From: Paludibacteraceae bacterium
GTDB taxonomy: Bacteria > Bacteroidota > Bacteroidia > Bacteroidales > Paludibacteraceae
DNA: 64,000 nt
Assembly (NCBI GenBank): GCA_017478725.1
Contig: JAFVDD010000042.1
Coordinates: 1 to 64,000, forward strand
Reading direction: 5' to 3'
The notes under the pieces are model-generated. The model searched no databases and was not told the origin of the DNA. It saw only the letters and a program-made list of their open reading frames with translations. Below are positions 54,355 to 59,551 of this stretch, piece by piece. The position numbers were made by a program, and so were the translations under genes. The stretch's first letter is position 1, and each line of letters starts with the position of its first letter.

Positions 54355-54791
54355 TAATTCTGACTCAGGAATCGCAGCAGATTGGTGGCTTGTGTCTGAG
54401 TCTGGCTCGTCTGAGGGCTGATCTCTTTTTTCTGCAACCGCAGCAGCATGATCTGGTAGAGCAGGGTCAGGCATGCCTCTATATCGCTCATCGTCGGGCG
54501 GTCGGTCTTGGCTTTCAGCAGGTTCAGCCCGGGCTGCAGACGGATGACAGCCGCGCGGTACATGGCGTCTTCGTCCAGCAGTTGTGCGTGCAGTTCCTCC
54601 ATCTCCGTGAGGGCGTTCTGCGCCAGCTGCAAATGACCCTTCTCCGTGATGCCCTCGCGGTGCATCATCTCGTTCAGTTCATGCAGCTCGGCCGTAGTGT
54701 CCGCCTGTTGGGGAAAAGCCCGCAGATAATCCTCTATCTGCCAAAGATAGAGGATATATTCCGCTATATTGTCTTTCTTGGATTTCAGCAT
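54330..54791 (-). CDS. DUF4924-family protein
   Basis: A 153-residue, mostly helical, soluble protein. The start KKDNIAEYILYLWQIEDYLR and the GHLQLAQNALTEMEELHAQLL segment match the Bacteroidota DUF4924 family, whose function is unknown. The final residues (NYRHDDMTT) are coded by an 8-bp repeat array and are unlikely to be ancestral. It lies between nth and an S4 RNA-binding protein, in a run of minus-strand housekeeping genes. Confidence 0.8.
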   Translation of the reverse strand: MLKSKKDNIAEYILYLWQIEDYLRAFPQQADTTAELHELNEMMHREGITEKGHLQLAQNALTEMEELHAQLLDEDAMYRAAVIRLQPGLNLLKAKTDRPTMSDIEACLTLLYQIMLLRLQKKEISPQTSQTQTQATNLLRFLSQNYRHDDMTT

Positions 54792-54806
54792 TCAATTTTC
54801 AGATTT

Positions 54807-54848
54807 CTGACGGCTGACGGCTGATGGCTTTCAGCTTTCAGCTGATAG
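54807..54848. repeat. Six 7-bp units before DUF4924, entering the S4 gene
   Basis: CTGACGG, CTGACGG, CTGATGG, CTTTCAG, CTTTCAG, CTGATAG: two related words joined. The last units encode the terminal SAES of the S4 protein and its stop. Confidence 0.9.
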
Positions 54849-55217
54849 CTCATCAAAGAATACCTCTATCTCGCGCCGGTCTTTTTTGGTAGGCCGTCCC
54901 ATACCGCGGTCGCGGCTGCCGTTGCCTGCCATCCGGGCGAGCTCCAACAGTTCCAACTGTTTGGGGTCGGTGCAGTCGCGCAGGTATTCCGGCACCAGTT
55001 TGGCGCCCAGCCTGTTCTCGCTCAGCTGCAAAACCTTGTAACTGTAGGTGATTGGCCCCTTGCGCACGCTGAACGTGTCGCCTACCTTGAACGTCCTGCT
55101 GGGTTTCATCTGCACGCCGCCCATTGTGATACGCCCGTTCTTGCACGCGTCAGCCGCGATGCTCCGCGTCTTGTAGATACGCATCGCCCAGAGGTATTTA
55201 TCTACTCTAACTTCCAT
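54831..55217 (-). CDS. S4-domain RNA-binding protein (Hsp15-like)
   Basis: A 128-residue protein with an N-terminal S4 domain (VRVDKYLWAMRIYKTRSIAA, CKNGRITMGG) and a basic stretch (DRGMGRPTKKDRREIEVFF). This matches the HslR/Hsp15 heat-shock family that binds stalled 50S subunits carrying nascent chains. The C-terminal SAES comes from a 7-bp array. It lies between pth and the DUF4924 gene, which fits a ribosome-rescue theme with Pth. Confidence 0.9.
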   Translation of the reverse strand: MEVRVDKYLWAMRIYKTRSIAADACKNGRITMGGVQMKPSRTFKVGDTFSVRKGPITYSYKVLQLSENRLGAKLVPEYLRDCTDPKQLELLELARMAGNGSRDRGMGRPTKKDRREIEVFFDELSAES

Positions 55218-55237
55218 ATCTTAGACTTTCAGCATGG

Positions 55238-55834
55238 TCAGACCTGTTTCTGATGGCTGACAGCTGACGGCTGACGGCTATTATACATATTCATCGTCCT
55301 GTCAATGCCCTGAAGGCAGAAACTCGGAATGATCTCCGTTGTCACTTTGAGCCGCTCGTCAATCGTATTCTTCTCTTCGTCCGTCCATTCGCCGAGCACG
55401 AAGTTGATCTGTGCGCCTCGGGTAAACTCGTTGCCTATACCGAACCGCACACGCGCGTACGCATCCGTTCCTAATACCGATTGTATGTTGCCCAGCCCGT
55501 TGTGACCGCCGTTGGAGCCTTGCTTGCGGATACGGATAGTGCCGAACGGCAGGTTCAGGTCGTCCACCAGCACCAGCATGTTCTCCATGGGAATTTTTTC
55601 CTGCTGCAGCCAGTACCGCACGGCGTTGCCGCTCAGGTTCATGTAGGTGCTGGGTTTCAGCAACACCATCTCCGCGCTCTTCACACGGCATTTGGCGACA
55701 AACCCGTACCGCTTGTCTTCCCACTTGGCATTGACCGACGCCGCAAACGCGTCTATCATCATAAAACCGATATTATGCCGCGTACCGGCATACTCGTCGC
55801 CGATATTTCCGAGTCCAACGATGAGGAATTTCAT
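55238..55834 (-). CDS. pth: Peptidyl-tRNA hydrolase
   Basis: A 198-residue protein. [20 protein letters not shown] holds the catalytic His. The conserved Asn/Asp sites are in [25 protein letters not shown] and [12 protein letters not shown]. It releases tRNA from prematurely ended peptidyl-tRNA. The core ends near residue 185. The last residues [13 protein letters not shown] are coded by a 7-bp repeat array and are not part of the family, so the native C-terminus has probably been replaced or extended. It follows rplY on the minus strand. Confidence 0.97.
   Translation of the reverse strand: MKFLIVGLGNIGDEYAGTRHNIGFMMIDAFAASVNAKWEDKRYGFVAKCRVKSAEMVLLKPSTYMNLSGNAVRYWLQQEKIPMENMLVLVDDLNLPFGTIRIRKQGSNGGHNGLGNIQSVLGTDAYARVRFGIGNEFTRGAQINFVLGEWTDEEKNTIDERLKVTTEIIPSFCLQGIDRTMNMYNSRQPSAVSHQKQV
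55250..55277. repeat. Four 7-bp units encoding the Pth C-terminus
   Basis: CTGATGG, CTGACAG, CTGACGG, CTGACGG. Coding strand gives RQPSAVSHQ. Confidence 0.92.
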
Positions 55835-55844
55835 AATTGTGAGG

Positions 55845-55872
55845 CTTTCAGCATTGAGCTTTCAGCATTCAG
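55845..55872. repeat. Four 7-bp units upstream of pth
   Basis: CTTTCAG, CATTGAG, CTTTCAG, CATTCAG: a two-word alternating array 11 bases before the pth start. Confidence 0.85.
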
Positions 55873-55881
55873 ATTATTTTC

Positions 55882-55914
55882 TTAAAATTAGAGGCGAGAC
55901 TTACGCCTCGCCTC
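55882..55914 (-). terminator. Probable terminator or attenuator after rplY
   Basis: On the minus strand GAGGCGAG (55914-55907) pairs with CTCGCCTC (55898-55891), followed by TAATTTTAAG. The T-run is weak, so some read-through into pth is likely. Confidence 0.5.
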
Positions 55915-55925
55915 GTAGTTCTCAG

Positions 55926-55970
55926 CATTCAGCTTCTGACGGCTGATGGCTGATGGCTGACGGCTGATAG
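55926..55970. repeat. 7-bp array behind rplY
   Basis: CATTCAG, then CTT, then CTGACGG, CTGATGG, CTGATGG, CTGACGG, CTGATAG, ending in CCAATTA four bases before the rplY stop. The array upstream of rplY ends in the same CCAATTA. Confidence 0.9.
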
Positions 55971-55974
55971 CCAA

Positions 55975-56532
55975 TTAAGCTTGTTTGCTCTGGCGGGTGG
56001 CCTTAACCTCTGCTACGCAAGCGTCTGCAGGGTTAACGAAGCTCAGTCCCTCTACTTTGACGTCAGCCACGGCAATCTTCTTGCCAAGACCGAGCTCGGT
56101 TACATCAATATTGATGCGGTCAGGGAATGCGGTGTAGATACCGCAGGCTTTCAGCTTGCGCATGTTCTGTACCAGCTTGCCACCGGCTTTCACACCTTCT
56201 GCCAAACCGTTCAGCTGGATAGGGATCTCAACCACTACCGGCTTCTTCTCATCTACTGCCAGAAAATCGATGTGCAGCGTCTTGCCGTCAATCGGGTGGA
56301 ACTGCAACTCTTTGACAACCGCCTTGGTCTTCAGTTCGCCAACGGTCAGGTCAACAATCTGGGTGTCAGGGCTGTAAATCAGTTTGCGAACATCTGCCGC
56401 TGCTACTGTAAAGGTGGTGCTCAAACCGCAGCCGTACAGGTTGCAGGGAATCAGTTCTTCTGCGCGAAGTGCCTTTGCGGCTTTCTTGCCGTACTCACTA
56501 CGAGGAGTACCTGCTAATGCAAATTCTTTCAT
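55975..56532 (-). CDS. rplY: Ribosomal protein bL25 (Ctc form)
   Basis: A 185-residue protein beginning MKEFALAGTPRSEYGKKAAK. An upstream in-frame ATG (56616) would add 28 residues (VSHQKSAIRHQKSES...) coded by a repeat array, so it was rejected. The N-terminal L25 domain binds 5S rRNA. The C-terminal beta domain (VVEIPIQLNGLAEGVKAGGK) makes this the long TL5/Ctc type. It is flanked on both sides by 7-bp arrays ending in CCAATTA. tRNA-Gln lies about 300 bases upstream. Confidence 0.95.
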   Translation of the reverse strand: MKEFALAGTPRSEYGKKAAKALRAEELIPCNLYGCGLSTTFTVAAADVRKLIYSPDTQIVDLTVGELKTKAVVKELQFHPIDGKTLHIDFLAVDEKKPVVVEIPIQLNGLAEGVKAGGKLVQNMRKLKACGIYTAFPDRINIDVTELGLGKKIAVADVKVEGLSFVNPADACVAEVKATRQSKQA

Positions 56533-56545
56533 AATTGTTTTGGGG

Positions 56546-56612
56546 CTTTCAGCCTTCGGCTTTCTGCTTTCAGACTTTTGATGCCTGATAGCTGACTTCT
56601 GATGGCTGACGG
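56546..56612. repeat. Long 7-bp array in the rplY leader
   Basis: CTTTCAG, CCTTCGG, CTTTCTG, CTTTCAG, ACTTTTG, then CTGATAG, CTGACTT, CTGATGG, CTGACGG and CCAATTA. It is open on the minus strand and creates a false N-terminal extension of bL25. Confidence 0.88.
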
Positions 56613-56691
56613 CCAATTAAAATTAGTGTTACTCAATGTGGGGCAGTTAAATGTTGTTGTGACGCTGCCCGTATCCCATCACACGTAGGCT

Positions 56692-56719
56692 AATTAACAA
56701 TTGCCAATTAACAATTATC
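56692..56719. repeat. Four 7-bp units (AATTAAC)
   Basis: AATTAAC, AATTGCC, AATTAAC, AATTATC in the rplY leader region. The stretch 56620-56832 otherwise shows only a GC-rich inverted pair (GGGCAG 56641, CTGCCC 56665) and GGTACAA/TTGTACC (56738, 56775). No gene is seen in it. Confidence 0.85.
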
Positions 56720-56799
56720 AAGGCATTCTAAAAGTTCGGTACAAACATAATAGATAGTACGTATCTTAAAAACGTTGTACCAAACTCCTAAAGCCCTTT

Positions 56800-56827
56800 G
56801 TACATTGTAAATTGTACATTGTACATT
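56800..56827. repeat. Four 7-bp units (GTACATT) next to tRNA-Gln
   Basis: GTACATT, GTAAATT, GTACATT, GTACATT, ending six bases before the 3' end of the tRNA. Confidence 0.9.
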
Positions 56828-56833
56828 GCCTTG

Positions 56834-56904
56834 TTGTCCACCGAGGAGTCGAACCTCGCTTCTCGGAACCAAAATCCGGTGTAATACCGATATACGAGTG
56901 GACA
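56834..56904 (-). tRNA. tRNA-Gln (anticodon UUG)
   Basis: 71 bases. Acceptor arms TGTCCAC and GTGGACA pair fully, with discriminator A. The anticodon loop TTTTGGT gives UUG between CCGGA and TCCGA (four of five pairs). The T arm is CGAGG-TTCGACT-CCTCG. The D arm is short (GTA/TAC). CCA is not encoded. Between the upstream promoter (57023-57054) and the tRNA lies a terminator-shaped hairpin. Confidence 0.9.
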
Positions 56905-56922
56905 GTTGTGTTCTTTTTTACT

Positions 56923-56954
56923 CAATAAAAACGCGTATATGCGCGTTTTTATTG
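56923..56954. terminator. Terminator-shaped palindrome upstream of tRNA-Gln
   Basis: CAATAAAAACGCG (56923-56935) pairs perfectly with CGCGTTTTTATTG (56942-56954) around TATATG. The A5/T5 flanks make it resemble the tyrS terminator. Read on the minus strand from the promoter at 57023-57054, it would end a transcript of roughly 60-95 bases. That transcript contains GTTGC-TCT-GCAAC and could be a small RNA or leader. Confidence 0.6.
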
Positions 56955-57022
56955 AAGAGGAGATTTCCCGATAATTACACGAGTTGCAGAGCAACGATGT
57001 CATTAATCGGCGAAATCGACGA

Positions 57023-57054
57023 CAAAATTACTGCTTTTTTTTGACATGTGCAAA
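57023..57054 (-). promoter_or_regulatory. Promoter upstream of tRNA-Gln and rplY
   Basis: On the minus strand TTTG (57054-57051), 20 bases, TAATTTTG (57030-57023). Full consensus match. Confidence 0.85.
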
Positions 57055-57116
57055 TAAAACAGCACTTTTTTTGAAAAAAACAGTGTTTTGCCTCTTATTG
57101 CGGTATAGGTGGCGCG

Positions 57117-57470
57117 TTATTCCGTGCTCTCTTCCTGAATATAACGCTCAATTTGCGGTCTCAATGCAGGAAGGTCGTTATGGATAACATTCCATACTTT
57201 AGTAGGAGAAATCATATAGTAGCCATGTACTAAAACATGTCTCATGCCTTCCATTTTGTTCCAAGGAGTTTCAGGATGTTCCTCGCGGAATTCGTTGGTT
57301 AACTTATACGTGGCCTCTCCTATTATTTCTAATTGTTTGATAAATCCGAAAAATATAATGGTGTCTTTTTCGGCCTGTTCAATGGTATAGCGTTTGCTGC
57401 CATCCTGCAAATTATCGATGGCTGTAAGTATGTGAATCAAACGTTCCTTGTCTCTAATACGCTCTCTCAT
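57117..57470 (-). CDS. HepT-like HEPN ribonuclease toxin
   Basis: A 117-residue helical protein of the DUF86/HEPN family. The RNase motif R-x4-H appears as RHVLVHGYY (near 79-87). EQLEIIGEA-like positions are present as KQLEIIGEATYKL. HepT proteins cleave RNA and are silenced when the partner MntA nucleotidyltransferase AMPylates the Tyr next to the motif. Here the Tyr pair GYY is present. The start overlaps the mntA-like gene by 17 bases. The pair is lower in GC than the surrounding genes, which suggests acquisition. Confidence 0.9.
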   Translation of the reverse strand: MRERIRDKERLIHILTAIDNLQDGSKRYTIEQAEKDTIIFFGFIKQLEIIGEATYKLTNEFREEHPETPWNKMEGMRHVLVHGYYMISPTKVWNVIHNDLPALRPQIERYIQEESTE

Positions 57471-57762
57471 ATATCTTTATTTTGTCATGGTCAGCCGATT
57501 GACGTGCAAATGGCATTAAATAGTCATCTTCTATTAAATCTACCGGGCGATGAACAATCTTTCGTAGATCACTCACCATTCCCCCTATATCCATCAGCGA
57601 TATTTTGTCGCTGTCGGTATAAGTCACCAGCAAATCCACATCGCTGTCCGGCGTCTCTTCTCCGCGCGAACAGGAACCGAACAAGTAGGCTCGCTCGACC
57701 GGCTGGGTGGCAAGATACGCTTGTATCTGCGGGATCAACTTTTGTACTTCGGCACTTGGCAT
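57454..57762 (-). CDS. MntA-like nucleotidyltransferase antitoxin
   Basis: A 102-residue minimal nucleotidyltransferase starting MPSAEVQKLIPQI. The frame is open to 57819, but the promoter -7 element lies inside that part, so the shorter start is chosen. The catalytic motif is GSCSRGEETPDSDVDLLV (GS-x10-D-x-D). It should neutralise the overlapping HepT-like toxin by AMP transfer. It has its own perfect promoter. Confidence 0.9.
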   Translation of the reverse strand: MPSAEVQKLIPQIQAYLATQPVERAYLFGSCSRGEETPDSDVDLLVTYTDSDKISLMDIGGMVSDLRKIVHRPVDLIEDDYLMPFARQSADHDKIKIYERAY

Positions 57763-57788
57763 AGGAGTGTTGATTTTATTTTGCACTG

Positions 57789-57820
57789 CAAAATTACAAC
57801 TTTTTTCTGATATATGCAAA
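57789..57820 (-). promoter_or_regulatory. Promoter of the mntA-hepT pair
   Basis: On the minus strand TTTG (57820-57817), 20 bases, TAATTTTG (57796-57789), then C. The -33 box directly abuts the tyrS terminator. Confidence 0.88.
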
Positions 57821-57822
57821 CA

Positions 57823-57846
57823 AAAAACGCTCCGAAGAGCGTTTTT
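57823..57846. terminator. Terminator of tyrS
   Basis: AAAAACGCTC (57823-57832) pairs perfectly with GAGCGTTTTT (57837-57846), loop CGAA. Symmetric A/T flanks make it bidirectional. Confidence 0.88.
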
Positions 57847-57848
57847 CC

Positions 57849-59144
57849 TTATTTTGCAACCACCAAATAATAATTCTTTTTCCCTTTTTGGAACAGCAGG
57901 TACTTGCCGTTGAGCAGGGTGGCGTCGGTGAGCGGCGTCTGCGGGTCAGTCAGTTTCTCTTTGTTCATGCTGAATCCGTTCGCCTGGATCATCTTGCGTG
58001 CCTCGCCCTTGCTTGGGAAGATGTTCGTTTTCTCCGCCAGCAGATCCAGCGGCGCGATACCGGCTTTGAGTTCGTCCAGACTGATCTCAAAACGCTCTAC
58101 ACCCTCAAACACCTGCAGAAACGTCTCTTCATCCAGCGCGCGCAGCGCGTCCGTACTCGCGTTGCCGAACAATATATTGCTGGCCTCGACCGCCTTGTTG
58201 TAGTCCTCTTCGCTGTGAACCATCGTGGTCACTTCCTTTGCCAGCCGTTTCTGCAGCACACGCAGGTGCGGTGCCTCTTCGTGCTCTTTGATAAGGGCTT
58301 CGATCTCCTCGCGGCTGAGACTGGTGAAGATCTTGATATACCGTTTGGCATCCTCGTCGCTCACGTTCATCCAGAACTGGAAGAACTTGTACGGGCTGGT
58401 GTATTTTTTGCTCAGCCATACGTTGCCGCTCTCGGTCTTGCCGAACTTGCCGCCGTCGGCTTTCGTAATCAACGGACAGGTGAGCGCAAAAGCCGTCTTG
58501 CCGTTCATCTTGCGCATGAGCTCGATACCCGTGGTGATGTTGCCCCATTGGTCCGAACCGCCCATCTGCATGAGGCAGTTCTTGTGCTCGTTCAGATAAA
58601 CGAAATCGTAGCCCTGCAGCAGCTGGTAGGTGAACTCGGTGAACGACATGCCTTGCGAGAACTCGCCGTTGAAGCGTTTCTTCACGCTGTCCTTCGCCAT
58701 CATATAGTTGACGGTGATCAGTTTGCCTACGTTGCGCGCAAAATCGAGGAAGGTGTAGTCCTTCATCCAGTCGTAGTTATTCACCAGCTCCGCCGCATTG
58801 GGCTCATTGCTGTTGAAATCGAGGAAGTGCTCCAGCTGCTCGCGGATGCACTGTACGTTATGCCTGAGCGTCTCTTCGGTCAGCAGATTGCGCTCCGCGC
58901 TCTTGCCGCTCGGGTCGCCTATCATCCCTGTCGCACCGCCCAGCAGGGCAATCGGCTTGTGACCGCACGCCTGCAGGTGGCGCAGCATCATGATGCCGCA
59001 CAGGTGGCCTATATGCAGACTGTCCGCCGTCGGGTCGATACCCACGTAGGCGGTTGTCATCTCTTTCATCAACTGTTCTTCTGTTCCCGGCATGATATCC
59101 TGGAGCATGCCTCTCCAACGCAGTTCTTCAACAAAATTCTTCAT
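57849..59144 (-). CDS. tyrS: Tyrosyl-tRNA synthetase
   Basis: A 431-residue class I synthetase. The HIGH motif is in [14 protein letters not shown]. The KMSKS loop reads KFGKT (in [15 protein letters not shown]). [13 protein letters not shown] contributes to tyrosine binding. A C-terminal S4 domain (about 365-431) binds tRNA-Tyr. The leader of about 160 bases has a 13-bp inverted repeat and a GCG/TAACG-rich stretch. The terminator lies directly behind the stop, and the promoter is at 59313-59344. Confidence 0.97.
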   Translation of the reverse strand: MKNFVEELRWRGMLQDIMPGTEEQLMKEMTTAYVGIDPTADSLHIGHLCGIMMLRHLQACGHKPIALLGGATGMIGDPSGKSAERNLLTEETLRHNVQCIREQLEHFLDFNSNEPNAAELVNNYDWMKDYTFLDFARNVGKLITVNYMMAKDSVKKRFNGEFSQGMSFTEFTYQLLQGYDFVYLNEHKNCLMQMGGSDQWGNITTGIELMRKMNGKTAFALTCPLITKADGGKFGKTESGNVWLSKKYTSPYKFFQFWMNVSDEDAKRYIKIFTSLSREEIEALIKEHEEAPHLRVLQKRLAKEVTTMVHSEEDYNKAVEASNILFGNASTDALRALDEETFLQVFEGVERFEISLDELKAGIAPLDLLAEKTNIFPSKGEARKMIQANGFSMNKEKLTDPQTPLTDATLLNGKYLLFQKGKKNYYLVVAK

Positions 59145-59184
59145 ATAATTTTATGTGTATTTTTTAACCTTTCGGGGTCCACAG

Positions 59185-59232
59185 AGTAAAATAATTGACC
59201 GAGCATAGCGAGGGAGAACCAATTATTTTACT
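59185..59232. other. 13-bp inverted repeat in the tyrS leader
   Basis: AGTAAAATAATTG (59185-59197) and CAATTATTTTACT (59220-59232) are perfect inverted copies. The loop, and the stretch up to 59312, contain words such as GAGCATAGCGAGG, GAGCGTAGCGTAAGGCGAG and GAGCGGCAGAGCCGCGAG. It lies between the transcription start and the tyrS start, so it is part of the leader RNA. It has no T-box signature. Confidence 0.7.
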
Positions 59233-59312
59233 ATGGGGAGAGCGTAGCGTAAGGCGAGTTTCCATGGAGCGGCAGAGCCGCGAGTCGTAACGAGCCCTAA
59301 CGTAAGCGACGA

Positions 59313-59344
59313 CAAAGGTACTGCTTTTTTGCGATATATGCAAA
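59313..59344 (-). promoter_or_regulatory. tyrS promoter
   Basis: On the minus strand TTTG (59344-59341), 20 bases, TACCTTTG (59320-59313). Same words as the promoter at 35662-35693. Confidence 0.88.
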
Positions 59345-59455
59345 TTCTTTGCAAAAAAAGCGCCCATACAAGCGATTTTTCTTTTTTTTTCGCTTCTCTC
59401 CTCCGACCCATTCGCCGCATAGACCCAACTCCTCTGTCATCTTCCTCATGCCCGA

Positions 59456-59487
59456 CAAAATAGCGCCCCGCATTTCTGCGAGGCGCT
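59456..59487 (-). terminator. Terminator of the FG-GAP surface protein gene
   Basis: AGCGCC-C-CGC (59462-59471) pairs with GCG-A-GGCGCT (59478-59487) across ATTTCT. On the minus strand it is followed by ATTTTG. Nothing else is seen between 59345 and 59455 apart from an A/T-rich stretch. Confidence 0.65.
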
Positions 59488-59551
59488 CTCAACATGGAAA
59501 AGCCGCTATGAACGCAAGCCTTGCTTGCTCTCAACGCTGCTTAGCATCTCC

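Noticed and set aside
56533..56616. 28-residue N-terminal extension of bL25
   Set aside because: It is a translation of a 7-bp repeat array; the family start MKEFALAG is at 56532.
56738..56781. Second promoter for rplY (TATGTTTG at 56749-56742, minus strand)
   Set aside because: The -7 element fits, but the -33 position reads GTTT and the site lies in an inverted repeat; not strong enough to list.
57888..59189. 433-codon plus-strand frame opposite tyrS
   Set aside because: tyrS is certain on the minus strand, and the opposite product has no known domain.
59150..59312. T-box riboswitch upstream of tyrS
   Set aside because: No T-box sequence or terminator/antiterminator pair is visible, and T-boxes are not expected in this phylum.
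59223..59534. 103-codon minus-strand frame between tyrS and the FG-GAP gene
   Set aside because: It runs through the tyrS promoter, leader repeat and a terminator and has no recognisable sequence.
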